From Rhabdophis nuchalis (lineage: Eukaryota; Chordata; Lepidosauria; Squamata; Natricidae): a stretch of 64,000 nucleotides of DNA. The stretch covers positions 95,151,375 through 95,215,374 of the forward strand of contig CM077644.1 in assembly GCA_039707465.1 (NCBI GenBank), in the 5' to 3' direction. Below, piece after piece: positions 1 to 12,202 of this stretch (positions are counted from its first letter, which is position 1; the number at the start of each line of letters is the position of its first letter). The notes under the pieces are model-generated. The model did not search any database, was not told the DNA's origin, and saw nothing but the letters and a program-made list of their open reading frames with translations. The position numbers and the translations under genes are program-made.

Positions 1-391
1 AACCTACAGATTTCTATTTCATATGCACCTACTATAACTCAAATAGCATTAAATCATACTTTAAATACACATTTTTATCTTTTCTGTTCATAATTAAACC
101 TGCATTTCACTTTGCTGCATGTATTCATTAACTGTATCCCAGAAGATCAGAGCACCTTCATTTACCTCAGACATAACTTTCACCTTTGTTTTAGTTTCAC
201 ACACAACATTCTCTCTCTATCCCTCTCTCTCATTTTGTTAATCCATGCCCTTTAGCCTTCTTATATTCTGATGTATAGTCATACATACTGACATTATAGA
301 CCAGAGAGAACCATAATTATTATCTTCCATTATCATTATGATTTTCACGTAAGGAAGAGATAGACTAATTTACAAGTCTTAACCATACCCT
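1..391. other. unique AT-rich DNA
   Basis: No repeat, exon or RNA gene recognised. The sequence is AT-rich with frequent stops on both strands. Confidence 0.6.
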
Positions 392-677
392 AAGGGGGCT
401 TGATGGAACAGGGGTTAAAGAAGCTGAGCTTGTGATAGCTCAGGTTCAAAGCCCAAGCTTCACGCAATGGGGTGAGCTCCTATTACTTGCCCCAGTTCCT
501 GCCCACCTAGCAGTTCAAAAGCAGGCAAATGCAAGTAGATTAATAGGTAACCATTTGGTGGGAAAGGTAACAGCATTCTGTGAGCCTTTTGTGTGCAGCC
601 ATGCTGACTACATGACCACATAAATCATCTTCAGACAACGTTGGCTTCTTTGGCCAAGAAATGGAGATGAGCACTGA
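392..677 (+). repeat. tRNA-derived SINE (squamate type)
   Basis: The head resembles a decayed tRNA promoter (GAGCTTGTGATAG, then GGTTCAAAGCCC as B box). It is followed by the body typical of a squamate SINE: AGCAGTTCAAAAGCAGGCAA, GGTGGGAAAGGTAACAGC, ACATGACCACA and the end ATGGAGATGAGCAC. Fragments of the same family lie at 34049-34112, 34545-34769 and 49130-49312. The family name is not certain from sequence alone. Confidence 0.75.
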
Positions 678-678
678 G

Positions 679-1195
679 TAACAGAGTTAGAAGGGACCTT
701 GGATGTCTTTTAGTCTAACCCCCTGCTCAAGCAGGAAGCTCCATACCACTTCAGACAAATGGTTGTCAGATTTTTTCTTTAAAACCTCTAGTGTTGGAGT
801 ACCTACAACTTTTGGAGGCAAGTCATTTCACTGATTAATTGTTATAACTGTCAAGAAATTTCTCCTTCGTTCTAGGTTAGTTCTCTCCTTGGTTAATTTA
901 TATCCATTGCTTCTTGTCCTGCCTTCAGGTACTTTGGAGAATAGTGTGACCCACTCTTTTTTTGTGACAGACCCTTAGATATTGGAACACTGCTATCTTG
1001 TTATTAAACTAGACATACCCAATTCCTGCAACCATTCTTCATACGTTTTAGTCTCCGGTTCCCTAATCATCTTCGTTGCTCTTCTCTGCACTCTTTCTAG
1101 AGGCTCAAGATCCTTTTTCATATCTTGGAGACCAAAACTGAATGCAATATTCCAAGTGTGGTCTTAACAAGGCATTATAAAATGGTATTGCATGA
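679..1195 (-). mobile_element. CR1 LINE 3' end, 5'-truncated
   Basis: Reversed, it carries the conserved CR1 3' region: GGTATGGAGCTTCCTGCTTG, then GTTAGACTAAAAGACATCC and AAGGTCCCTTCTAACTC. It also has the upstream CCTGAAGGCAGGACAAGAAG segment. Frames are broken throughout. It directly abuts the SINE to its left. The same 3' end recurs at 19613, 21533 and 59199. Confidence 0.8.
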
Positions 1196-2883
1196 CCACA
1201 TGATTTGTGGTCATGCTGGTTGGGAATTCTGGCGATTGTAATTCAACAGAGAGGTGATGGAAATGTGTCTCTTTTTTTGTCACTGTCAGTAGGCCTCACT
1301 GTCCTTTTCCTCTATAAGCTATTTCACCAAAAATATGGATGGGAAACAAGAAGAGGCTGTTCTTCCTTTCTAATTCTATTTTATTCCCTCATTTGAAGAA
1401 AACATGTGAACGTGGAATGACGGCAAAGAAAAATAAGGCTGCAGTGAAAGAAATCAGGAATGGGGCGATTGCCATGATTCAGCTCTGGAAAAATGCCTCA
1501 CCACACTGACCCTCAACCCATTTCTCTCTCCCTCCTCCACCCCATGGGCTTCTCACAATGGAGAGAGATTTCTTGCCAGTTTTTCCCTGTTAAGAAAAAG
1601 GTGCATGCTTGCAGGGGGCCGTTCTCCAGATGTGAACCTTCCATAGTCGAGCTTAGACAGTCAGCTGCTAAGGCTTTAACAGAGATTCCGCTTGGAATCC
1701 TGGAACATAATAATAAAAAGCAGACAAGCAGAAGTAGTAAATTAGTACCTTCCAGCTAAGTGAGAAGCCTTGCAGTCTCTCCTTAATTCAGCTCTGTCTG
1801 CTAGAGAAAAAACAAATCAATTCTGCCTTCGTTTGCTCTTCTTTAAGCTCCCCGAAGGAATTACAGCTCATGCATACACAAGTGCAAAAGTCTTGTGTTG
1901 CACAAAGTTAAATCACAGAATGGAATAATTTCAGGTTTATTCCCAGGCACCAGTCCAATAGTATTTAACATTCAAATGCCAAAGAAAGTTCTGCTGCTCA
2001 GGGGAGACTAACAATTTTATTGTGGTATGAGCTTTTGTAAACTCATGTCCAGTCTGTCATGTGAACAAAATCATATCCAAAATTGGCAGGTGTAATGTAT
2101 AAAGAGGAACAGAGAAACAAACAAAAGGGAACTGAAGATCCACGGAATAGAAGGCTCAACAATAATCATATCACATTTCTATACAGTTTATCATTTTAAA
2201 AATCTATACTACAGTACCTTTCTCAATATTTTAAGCTATTCATTATAGAACAACTTATTGCTTTTAGGGACCATAAAATTTCCAAGGTTTCCCAGAGAAT
2301 TAAACTTTTGCAAGCAACAATACATGCACTCTCCACAGTTAGGGTCATTGCTCGAAGTTATAAATAAATAAATCAGAACCAAACAATGGGTTCCTTTTGG
2401 CAGAATGCATCAGATTGCCAAGAGAAAATAGGGAAGGCAAGTTAGATAAATGTTGCCTTGGTTGATGCTCCTGAGCACAAATTAATAGCTGCTGAAGATG
2501 GTAACAGTCATTATAGGGCTGCTAAATATAGGGCATTTTTGTATTTCATTCTGACTATCATTCCTAAGGGAATGATATCTACAAATGTATGGATAGCACA
2601 TAACTGTAAAGTTAAGATACCACTTCACACTTCTCTGATGAAGATGGCTATATAGTCCACAACTACCAAAAACAAGATGCCACCAGATATCCCTTTGCTT
2701 CCCATGACTTAAAAAAAACTCCTAGTCAATCCTAGTGCGACTATTCATGTACCTGATTAAATCACATTCTTGGAAGGAAAGAGAAGAGGTTAACCAGCAA
2801 CAAAGTGGATGGATTTGTGTGGCAAAGGAGCACCCGTTGGAAGGCCTGAAAGACCAGGTTAGGACAAATCTTTATGGAGAAAA
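1196..2883. other. unique intergenic/intronic DNA
   Basis: No gene or clear repeat seen. Open frames of 60-90 codons have no recognisable domain and no coding-like composition. Confidence 0.5.
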
Positions 2884-3838
2884 TCTATTTTTATTTATTT
2901 TTATTCATATTTATATCCCACCCTTCTCCACAGAGGACCCAGGGCGGCACACAGGGATTTAAAAATATACAAAAAACAATACAATAAATAGAATTTAAAA
3001 ATAGATTAAATTAAATTATGATCCTATGCTAAAATCAATTAAAATCCCCAATTTAAAACTATCTAAATGGTCAACAACGGGAGGGTTAGGCTAGGCCGGC
3101 TTGTTGAAAAAGATGTGTCTTAAGACACTGGCGGAAGAGGCGGAGGTCCGTGATGATACGTAATTCAGGGGGCAGGTCGTTCCAAAGGGCAGGGACCGCC
3201 ACAGAGAAGGCTCTTCCCCTGGGTGTCACCAGACGGCATTGCCCGGCTGATGGCACCCTGAGAAGGCCAACTCTGTGGGAGCGGATCAGCCGAAGGGATG
3301 TATGGGGCAGGAGACGGTCTCGCATATAACTAGGCCCTGAGCCATGGAGCGCTTTAAAGATGGTTGTCAGAACTTTGAAGTGCACCCGAAAGACCACAGG
3401 AAGCCAGTGCAGCTCGCGCAGGATCGGTGTTATATGGGAGCATCTCGGGGCTCCCGTAATCACCCGCGCGGCTGCATTCTGGACTAACTGTAGCTTTCGA
3501 GTGCACCTCAAGGGAAGCCCCATGTAGAGAGCATTACAGTAGTCAAGTCGGGATGTCACGAAAGCTTGAGTGACTATACTAAGGGCAGCCCGGTCCAGTA
3601 AGGGGCGCAATTGGCGCATCAGGCATACCTGATGAAACGCCCCCCTGGCCACGGCTGCCACATGGTCCTCCATAGACAGCCGAGAGTCCAGGAGGACAAC
3701 CAAATTGCGCGCCCTCTCCACGGGGGCCAGTGTTTCGCCCCCAATGGCCAGAGTTGGAGTAATCTGGCTGAACCGGGGTGCCGGGAACCACAGCCACTCA
3801 GTCTTGAACGGGTTGAGCTTGAGTTTGTTACTACCCAT
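2884..3838 (-). mobile_element. L2-clade LINE 3' part, 5'-truncated
   Basis: Antisense LINE. Its 3' tail (TATTTTTA-type repeat) is at 2888-2912. Next to it is the family's 3' UTR motif GGACCCAGGGCGGCACACAG, then the C-terminal part of the reverse-transcriptase ORF. It stops abruptly near 3838, so about 80% of the element is missing. The same 3' end occurs at 4161, 12243, 47630, 57723 and, on the plus strand, at 61264. Confidence 0.85.
3086..3838 (-). pseudogene. L2-type reverse transcriptase, C-terminal 250 residues
   Basis: Open for 250 codons with no upstream domain. It starts at a Met inside the family's WMGSNKL-LNP-KTEWLWF segment, after the catalytic YADD box, so palm and endonuclease are absent. 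Visible L2 signatures are RLDYCNALYMGLPLR, then LQLVQNAAARVITG, HITPILRELHWLPV and the C-terminal ALWNDLPPELR and LKTHLFQQAGLA. This is a 5'-truncated LINE fragment, so the frame is unlikely to be translated. Compared with the neighbouring copy it is free of stops, which suggests a fairly young insertion. Confidence 0.85.
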
Positions 3839-4160
3839 CCTATGTGGTCACTAGAAGCCGAAAATGATTTGATGAAAATTACAAAAATGACTTAATCAAT
3901 TGACCAAATCAGATTCCACACATTTTGAAAATCAGAGGATGTTATTAGAGAGAAGAAGGAAGGAATGATGGGCTCAGATCATACTGTATAGAGCAGTGTC
4001 AGCGAATCTGAGTGCCGAAATGGGAGCATGCACACAGGTGGGGGAGCACCAGAAACCGGAAGAGCAGCTCCTCGGCATGCACGTGTGGAGGAGCAATTCC
4101 CCAATGGGTATGCATGCACCGGGAGGCTGAGCTTCTGCTTTCTGACGTGCGCATATGCAC

Positions 4161-5582
4161 CAATTCAATTCAATTTCAATTTATTCGATTTATAAACCGC
4201 ACCAATCTCCGTCGAGACAGACTCTGGGCGGTGCACAGGGAAATTAAAAACAACAATACATAAATAACAACATTGCAAAAGTTAAAAAAAAATTAAATTA
4301 TGTGCCTGTGCTAAAATTCCCAGTTAAAACCTATCAAATCCTTATTCAAATGTAACTGAAGCTCTATCGGGCCAAGACCTGAGTTCTAAGCTAGTCCAGC
4401 TTGTTGGAAGAGATGTGTCTTGAGTGAGCAGCAGAAGAGGGGAAGGTCTGTGATGGTGCGTAGTTCGGGGGGCAGGTCGTTCCAGAGGGCAGGCCCTGCC
4501 ACAGAGAAGGTTCTACCCCTGGGCATCGCCAGCCGGCATTGACCGGCGGTCGGCACCCTGAGGAGGCCCTCCCTGTGGGAGCGAATCGGTCGGTGGGAGG
4601 TATGTGGCAGGAGGCGGTCCTGCAAGTAACTAGGCCCCGAGCCATGGAGCGATTTAAAGATGGTAACAAGCACCTTGAAGCGCACCCGGAAGGCTAGCGG
4701 TAGCCAGTGCAGCTCACGCAGGAGAGGTGTTATATGGGAACTTCGGGATGCTCCCAGAATCCCCCGCACGGTCGCGTTCTGGTCTAACTGGAGCCTCCGG
4801 ATGCACCTCAAGGGGAGCCCCATGTAGAGAGTGTTGCAATAGTCAAGGCGGGATGCCACGAGTGCTTGCGTGACTGTGCGGAGGGCGTCCTGGTCCAGAA
4901 AGGGACGCAACTGGCGTACCAGGCAAACCTGGTAGAACTCCCCCCTGGTCACGGCCGCCACATGGTCATCCAGGGGCAGCCGTGAATCCAGGAGAATGCC
5001 CAAGTTGCGAGCCCTTTCCCTTGACTCGCCCCCGATAACCAGCGATGGAACTAGCTGGCTATGCCGGGACGCCGGAAACCACAGCCACTCGGTCTTGGAC
5101 GGGTTGAGCCGGAGTTTGTTACTTCCCATCCAGAGCTGCACGGCCTCCACACACCGGGACATCACCTTGACAGCATCGTTGGGGTGGTCGGGGGTAGATA
5201 TGTACAGCTGAGTATCATCAGCGTACTGATGGTACTCTACCCCACAACCACGGATGATCTCGCCCAGCGGCTTCATGTAGGTGTTAAACAGGAGGGGCGA
5301 GAGGACCGACTTCTGAGGCACCCCACATGTGAGCGGCCTCGACGTCAACCTCTCCCCCCCTGTCAACACGAATTGCGACCGACCAGAGAGGTAGGAGGAG
5401 AACCACTGCAAAACAGTGCCCCCCAATCCCAACCCCTCCAGCCGGTGCAATAGGATACCATGGTCGATGGTATCAAAAGCCGCTGAGAGATCTAATAGGA
5501 CCAAGATAGAGGAATAACCTCTATCTCTGGCCCTCCAGAGATCATCTACCAATGCGACCAATGCCGTCTCAGTCACCTGATC
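4161..5582 (-). mobile_element. L2-clade LINE, 5'-truncated, inside a hAT element
   Basis: The 3' tail is an AATTC/AATTT repeat at 4162-4183, followed by the family 3' UTR (GGCGGTGCACAGGGA) and the reverse-transcriptase ORF. The 5' junction lies near 5580, where RT-like translation gives way to hAT-derived sequence. No clear target duplication was found. Confidence 0.85.
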
Positions 5583-5858
5583 TTCCAATTTCTGGCCTGC
5601 ATGCGAATGTGAAGACCAGCTGGCCAGCGTGCATGCTTCTGCATGCGCTGGCCAGCAGGTCCTGATGCATAGGGGAGCACTGGAAACTGAAAGAGCAGCT
5701 CCCTGGGGCACATGCGCACCCTGGGGAGCTGAGCTTCTGTTTTCTGGCGTGCACATGCACGCACCGGAAACCTGAACAGCAACAGGCAACAACTGGTATG
5801 CCCAGAGAGATGGCTCCGTGTGCCACTTCCAGCACATGTGCCATAGATTCACCATCAC
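4386..5858 (-). pseudogene. chimeric ORF: hAT-derived leader plus L2 reverse transcriptase
   Basis: 490 codons. About the first 95 residues translate hAT DNA and have no family match. From about residue 98 (TETALVALVDDLWRARDRG) it is L2 reverse transcriptase: motif A VLLDLSAAFDTIDHGILL, fingers/palm GVPQKSVLSPLLFN, catalytic motif C YHQYADDTQLY. After that come the thumb and C-terminal region LDYCNTLYMGLPLR, HITPLLRELHWLPL and ALWNDLPPELR. The N-terminal endonuclease of complete L2 elements is missing. The Met start lies in the hAT sequence, so the leader is an accident of insertion. The YADD aspartates are intact, but without endonuclease and 5' UTR the copy should be dead. Confidence 0.85.
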
Positions 5859-5868
5859 GGCTATAGAG

Positions 5869-8521
5869 TATAAAGCCCAGGGCTTTTTTAATTGTTTTGA
5901 AATAATATTGCTTGCTAATTTACAATTGTTTGTGTAATCTGTAAACTGCTTTAGAAGGCTTGCTGCCCTGAAAGGAGGGGTATAAATAATTGTAATTAAT
6001 ATCTAATATATCATAATAAATTATACTTTTCAATTTGCAGTGGGAAGTGTACGTCACACGCAGAATACCTGAGATTAATACATAGAACAGAAAGGAGACA
6101 GTTTTATTTCAGAAAAAATGGATGCTTTCCACAATTAAAGCTACAGATTTTAAGGGGATATGGAGCTGCACAACAGGACTTTTTATTCCAGTTGCCAGTT
6201 TATAAAACCAAAACAGATGGATAATTCTGATATGAGTGCTATTTTTATCCAGGCTCCTGCCACTCGTGGCGATTCCAGCTAGTCTTATTCATCTGGTTTA
6301 ATTAGATAGCCAGCTACAGCAGCAAGTGAGAAAAATAAAAGCTCCAGAGATAAATTAAACTTTTCGCAAGCCAGGCAATTCCTTTTAAAACCTCCATAGG
6401 TGAAATCTGAAGAAATTAAATATATTATTAAAGAGAAATCTTCCGACTTGTTTTGTAAGGGCCATTAATAGCTATTATTATACTATGAATGTACTGTGCT
6501 TTTGGTCTAGTTATTTTTTACTAACTCCTCAATCAAACAACTCCCAGAGGTTTCCTAATGCCTTCTTGCAGCAATATATATGTAGCTTATGGTGAAAAAA
6601 AGACCACCAATATTCAGCAGTCAAATTTAATGAATGCCTCATGAACATCTCATTCTAGATCTTGCAAATACCTTGAGCCACACTTAGAGATATACTTTTA
6701 AACTTATTGCTCAAATTTTACTACGTACTCTTTTTTACTTGCATGATTTTGCAGCACTTTTTTATAGGGCTATATTTGACAGATCATCATTTTAAGCATT
6801 TGGACGAAAGCCCATTTCATTTAAAGATAAAGTCAAAGTCAAAAGATGCTTTAAGAAGACTAAAAGAGCCATATTAAACTTTGGAAATGTGCCTTGATTT
6901 GTTGTGTACAGCTAGGGTTTGCTTACGGTGTCAAGTACCCTAACGATGCCTGCTTCATAATAAACGACCCGATATTATGATACTAAAAGCAGTGATTTAT
7001 TAACAGCTTCATTAGGCATTCCTCATTAGGCATTTCTTATTTGCAGCCATCTTTTTTGCTTTCTTTATCTGCTTCTGAACTTTGCCCGCATTACTGTCCT
7101 CCCTTCAGCTTTTCGTCATAAATCACATTAACCAATGAGAGATGGTAGTTTAGACATGCGCATTCACAGGCCAGCTTGAGATTCCTTTCCGACCACAGGT
7201 ATGTTTGGAATGCTTCTCTCTATGGCAGTTTGATAGTAGTCATAGAGACGCCTTACAAGCTGACATCCAGTTTGTGTACAGTTTTCATTTGCAATACATG
7301 AAAATCATGTAACACAACAGAGTGCTCAAGCTGCAATGAACACAAGGATGCATGTGGTCAATTAGCACAATGGAAATGATAAAGATCAGATCTGGGGTTG
7401 TAGCAAGTGCTTTCCAAACAGCTTACCTGCTCTTGTTTAATTTGCCAATACTTGGTCCAGAAAAACAGCCTTTAGAAATATATCTAACACAATTGTAAAA
7501 CCAAGAAATTACAAGAACAAAAGCTAAGACTGCTGTCGGGAAGAAATATTTGAGCCTCAGCTGTTCTTTGCATCTCCTAACCGCAGCAAGACATGACCCA
7601 GCAACAATTATGATACGATTTGTCTTCAAGACATTGCCATTATCTATTCCCACAACTGAGATGAAATCATCTTTAGTTATTCTGGTTTTTAATGCTTCTG
7701 CTCTTCTCCTGACCCAGTCTTTGCCACAGACACGATTTCAGATTGTTAATCTGTGATTCCGTTGATGATGCCAATCAGGGAAGACATCTGCCCAGTTCTT
7801 ATTGACCACTTTGGACTGCAGCGAGGAAGTTCTTTCCTTCCGACTGATGGACAGTGTCCTCCAGGACCCTTGGTTAAGCTGTAAGAGCAATTGGCCACTC
7901 AGCTCTGGCAGAGGCAGCTGTCTGAGTAACAGTGTCTGGTATGTGACAGGCCTCCGATGGCTAAACTTTTATGGGCTACATTACACAAAAGGGTACTATT
8001 TGACAGAGACTCCTTTATCCATTCATTGGCATGAATCTAGTATTGTACAAAAGCAAAGCACGTCAAGTTCTTGTGTAGCTCAGAGGAGCATCTCTCATCC
8101 TGCTAACCTCATTTGTGAATGCTTGGAAAAATTCAATCTCTAGTCCTTCATCTTGAAGATGACTTCATAAAGGCCTCCTGAGCAAATGGAGAGATTGGAA
8201 CCCGGTTCCCAATTGATTGCCCATTTCTCCAAACACAATAACAGGCATTGGGAAGAGGTTTCTAGAGAAGCTTCTCTGTTCTTGTTTGAAATGTCCTATC
8301 TTGCATCAAGAGTTCAATGCCTATTTTACAAAGCATATACCAGTCAACAACTTCTGGACCTGGACTTCATGTCATGTGATTTTTCACCCTAATTTCAAAA
8401 GCCTTTGGCAAGGAGTCTGTTCAGATTTTTTTTTTAGAACTATCCCTCTTGTCTCTCCTATGATAACCTGATTTTAGAGAAAGAGAGAGCCAGCCTTCAC
8501 ATCATTATTTCAGAAATCATT
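5869..8521. other. unique DNA with one old LINE/SINE tail
   Basis: About 5880-6000 resembles an old plus-strand LINE or SINE 3' end (CTGTAAACTGC, then GGGGTATAAAT). About 6270-6480 is an AT-rich island with several TTAATTA/TTAAAT words that looks conserved-noncoding-like, which is unproven. A 76-codon minus-strand frame at 7423-7653 has one hydrophobic stretch but no identifiable family. Otherwise nothing recognised. Confidence 0.45.
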
Positions 8522-8529
8522 ATGTAAAC

Positions 8530-8844
8530 CAGGGGTCAGCAACCTTAAACACTCAAAGAGACACAACGCTCCTAACTGGAAGCCCCCTGTTCATTTCTGG
8601 GGCCAACCGGAAGTCCAGTTCCTCCACCACAGAGTCTCCTCCTCGCGTGGTGTTTTTTTCCCCCTCTGCTGACCGGAAGTCCGGTTCCCCCACCATAGTG
8701 TATCCTCCTAGCACAGCATCCTTTTGCCTCTATCTGTCCTAACTGAAAGCCCTATCAATTGTGGAGCCAACTGGCGACAGGGAGCCGCAGCAGAGGGATG
8801 AAAGAGCCACATGCGGCTCCAGAGCCACAGGTTGCTGGCCCCTG
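8530..8844. mobile_element. hAT non-autonomous element (CAGGGGTCAGCAACC ends)
   Basis: Inverted ends CAGGGGTCAGCAACCT and rc CAGGGGCCAGCAACCT. The 8-bp duplication has one mismatch (ATGTAAAC 8522-8529, ATGTAAAT 8845-8852). The 315-bp interior holds repeated CCGGAAGTCC words and no transposase. Confidence 0.85.
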
Positions 8845-8894
8845 ATGTAAATGAAAAGGACTGAAGCATGCTTTAAGCTCTGTGAGCAGAGAGA

Positions 8895-9126
8895 GTATGT
8901 TTGGTCTAGTGGTTTAAGGCACCAGGTTAGAAGCCAGGTGACAATGAATTCTAGTTCTGCCTTAGGCATGAAAAACTACCTGAGGGATTTGGGGTCAGTT
9001 GCGCTCTCTCAGCCGAACCCACATCACAGGATTGATGTTGTGATTTTTTTTGGGGAAAAAATAGGAGGAGGAAGAAAGATAAGAATGTTTGCTGCCTGGG
9101 TTATTTATAAAAATAATAAAAGAGGG
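8895..9126 (+). repeat. Sauria-type SINE with Bov-B-like tail
   Basis: tRNA-like head (TTTGGTCTAGTGGTTTAAGG, B-box region GAATTCTAGTTCTGCC). Middle motifs are CTCTCTCAGCC and ATAGGAGGAGGAAG. The 3' end GGTTATTTATAAAAATAATA is the Bov-B-related tail used for LINE recognition. Nearly full length. Confidence 0.85.
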
Positions 9127-9175
9127 AAGGGAAGGGAGGGAGGATGGAAGGACTCACTATGATTGTTCTCTAACT

Positions 9176-9310
9176 CAGGGGTCCCCAACCTTTGCAACTT
9201 TAAGTCTGAAGGACTTCAGCTCCCAGACTTCTCCAACCAGCTTTGCTGGTTGGAGAATTCTGGGAGCTGAAGTCCTTCAGACTTAAAGTTGCAAAGGTTG
9301 GGGACCCCTG
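9176..9310. mobile_element. 135-bp fold-back hAT MITE
   Basis: Almost the whole element is one palindrome: arms begin CAGGGGTCCCCAACCTTTGC and meet near 9243. Duplication CTCTAACT/CTCTAACA (9168-9175, 9311-9318), one mismatch. Same family as 11126 and 43968. Confidence 0.9.
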
Positions 9311-9318
9311 CTCTAACA

Positions 9319-11117
9319 CATTGGGTTAGAAAAGGGAGGGCAAGGAAGACTATTAAAGACTTGCAGGATTCTATTATTATAGCTTATTATATCCATAAAG
9401 TACAGTTCTGGACTTCCTATGTAGTCTGTTTCCTGACCTGGTCCATCTCAAAGGGCCAACACTGGAAAAAGAGAGAAGGAAAGAGAGAGAGAAAATGGAT
9501 TCCAAAATTCATCCTGGAAGAAAGAAGGCCTCTCAAACTAACAAACGAACAAATAAATAGACTAACATCTGCATGGCTGCAGATTCCTCACCTCTCAAAG
9601 GTCAGATGCAAGAAGAGAGAAGGCCAGTGGACCCTGCTGCGAATGGAGCTACACCATGTATGAGAGCAGGGACTAGACTATTTTGCTCTGTTTGGTAAAA
9701 ATCAAGGGCAAGAAAGCCTGCCACTGATTTGTAACCATGACCGTTCTCTGCTCAGTTTGCTCACCTTTTGCAAAATTCCACATTATTAAGCATGACCTTT
9801 GCTGGTCTCCCGTAGATATATATTAGACAATATTAGCCATTGGCACTCTTGTCTGGTCAGAAGGATAATTATCCAATTTTATGTAGCTGTCTTAAATGGA
9901 AGGCAGATGATGCCTTAAGTCAAATTCGTTATCGAACTACCTAATAGAGTTTGCTTCTATTCATTTAATGTTTTTAAGACTTCGGTGAGGAGTGAAAAGA
10001 GATTTCTCTACCTGAGTGAAACCCAGAAACAATGCTTTAAAATGCATTCGGTAGCTAGTGATGTACATAAAAAGACCTTAAAACAAGCCACACTTTTTCA
10101 GATGCACATTGATTTTCAATAAAACCATTTGCACATTGTTGCCCAGGCTCCTAGTAACTGCCACTACTGATTTACTGACAGTGTATCTCTTTTTAATACT
10201 ATTGTATTTTTTTAAAAAAACTTATGCTGCAGCTAAAATCACACAAGGAAAACAACAACAAAAAGACCCCAAATGACAAAGAATTACTTTTCTTAACTGC
10301 TAGTGTTACTAGCAAGAACAAAATAACCAATTACTATAAAGTTTACATTCCCCAAAAATGGTTTATTTTGAAAAATAAGAGATGTTCATATTGGTTTTTC
10401 ACTGCAGTGGCTCTTAACGGACTCGGCACACAAAATTAAAAAAGGATATCTCTGGGAAAACATTTTGTGGCTCATATTTCAAGAGAATAATATTTTCCAC
10501 CGCCATACAATACCATTTCACTGTTACACCTCAAGTGGACTAGAAAGCTGTCATATGAACAAGGAAGTTGGGTGGATTAATTAAAACAATACATCTGCCC
10601 ATAGGCTAAGCTGCTTGTGACAGATCTATCTTAAGCATAGCAATTGCCTTCATTTTCCCTAACAAGCGAGAAGCTGCAGCGGAAAAGTAAAAATGAACAG
10701 AATAAAATGAAGGAGACAACAGGGAACATCTATTTTATTGATGCTTATGCATTAAATAAGCATGTCCACATTCCGATGAGCAAGAAAATTAGCATTTCCT
10801 AAGCAATGAACAAAACATGAGTGGTTTATGCAAAATCATTGTAATATACAAATCTGGCAGGTCATAGAGCAATAAAAGAGAAGAGAGTTGCCTTATACTT
10901 ACATCGCTACTTTAGCAACAAGATTATATTATTTCCATATATGTTTCTATCTATATCTAGCTAAAGATCCTATGCTTCGGTCTAAAAACAGATGGGACAG
11001 AGTCATTTTATAAGATGTTGGTCCCTGTCAGGAATCACTTGATTTTTATATCAAATAGGCATTTGAGGGCAATCTTATCTCCACAACCCAATTCCTTCCT
11101 TTCACATAGCCCAGCCC
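9319..11117. other. unique DNA
   Basis: No gene or interspersed repeat recognised. Short open frames lack domains. Confidence 0.5.
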
Positions 11118-11125
11118 TGTTACAG

Positions 11126-11256
11126 CAGGGGTCTCCAACCTTTGCAACTTTAAGTCTGAAGGACTTCAACTCCCAGAATTCTCCAGCCAGCAAAGCTGGA
11201 GAATTCTGGGAGTTGAAGTCCTTCAGACTTAAAGTTGCAAAGGTTGGAGACCCCTA
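11126..11256. mobile_element. 131-bp fold-back hAT MITE
   Basis: Palindromic arms starting CAGGGGTCTCCAACCTTTGC; the last base of the right end is mutated to A. Exact 8-bp duplication TGTTACAG (11118-11125, 11257-11264). Confidence 0.92.
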
Positions 11257-11672
11257 TGTTACAGTAAGAAAACCAATCTGTGGTTTTAAAGAATGCCAAG
11301 GACAACAGCTACAGGAAATAGGATAAGTCCGATTTCAGTATCCCTTCTCTGGCTGTATCCATTTTGATTAAAAAGGCAGATACATTTCCCCACACTGATG
11401 GAGCTTGCAGAGAATCAAATATTCTTTTCTTAATCAAAGAAAAGAATACATCGGATTTTGTTTCTACTTGGAAACCACTTTTAGACTTTTTGCTTGAGAC
11501 TGGGGGAAAAAATGAAAGCTTGACTTTTGGGATTTGCTGATTAAATCAGTCTGTTGTTGTAGAAATGGCTAGTATACAAGTATGTAGAAGTAAAAAAGTT
11601 GAGACTATTTTTATTGTACTGCAGTGAAAAAGGTGGGAAGTTAATGATTTTTTCTCTCCCCCCTCCCTTACC

Positions 11673-11873
11673 CAGTAGTGAAATTCAATTATTTTTTACT
11701 ACCGGTTCTGTGGGGATTGCTTGGTGGGCGTGGCAGGGGAAGGATACTGCAAAATCTCCATTCTCACCCCACTCTGGGGCCAGCCAGAGGTGGTATTTCC
11801 AGTTCTCCAAACTACTCAAAATTTCCACTACCAGTTCTCCAGAACCTGTCAGAACCTGCTAAATTTCACCCTG
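11673..11873. mobile_element. hAT non-autonomous element (CAGTAGTGAAATTC ends)
   Basis: Left end CAGTAGTGAAATTCAA, right end rc CAGGGTGAAATTTAG. Duplication CCCTTACC/TCCTTACC flanks it (11665-11672, 11874-11881). The interior TACTACCGGTTCTGTGGGG is shared with the element that starts at 57601. Confidence 0.75.
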
Positions 11874-12202
11874 TCCTTACCCCACACTTCTTTTTCCACT
11901 TTTTCCCTTCCCTATTTTCCCACTACCTTTATTTTCATGTATATTTTATATTTTGAAATTTAATTTAAAAACCGTTTTAAAAATGTACATATATTTCTCC
12001 CCACTGCTTTAAAGCACATGTGGTTTTATGTGGCGCAATGGTTAGAATGCAGTATTGCAGGCTGCTTCTGCTGACTGCCGGCCGCCAGTAGTTTGCAGTT
12101 CGATCCTCACTGGCTTAAGGTTGGCTTCCATCCTTCCGAGGTTGGTAAAATGAGCATCCAGATTGTTGGGGACAATATGCCAACTCTCTAGTGCTGTAAA
12201 GC

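Larger units (their letters stand above)
3994..5860. mobile_element. hAT non-autonomous element, split by an L2 insertion
   Basis: Left end CAGTGTCAGCGAATCTGAG, right end rc CCGTGATGGTGAATCTATGG: variants of the CAGTGATGGCGAACC family. Flanks carry an 8-bp duplication with one mismatch (GTATAGAG 3986-3993, CTATAGAG 5861-5868). The element proper is about 3994-4160 plus 5583-5860. The middle is an antisense L2 LINE. Repeated CATGCAC-rich arms occur in both halves. Confidence 0.8.

Noticed and set aside
392..677. tRNA-like A/B-box sequences
   Set aside because: They are SINE heads with long non-tRNA bodies and no intact cloverleaf.
7423..7653. 76-codon frame with a hydrophobic stretch
   Set aside because: No family recognised, no exon-like borders, and neighbouring sequence in the same sense is full of stops.
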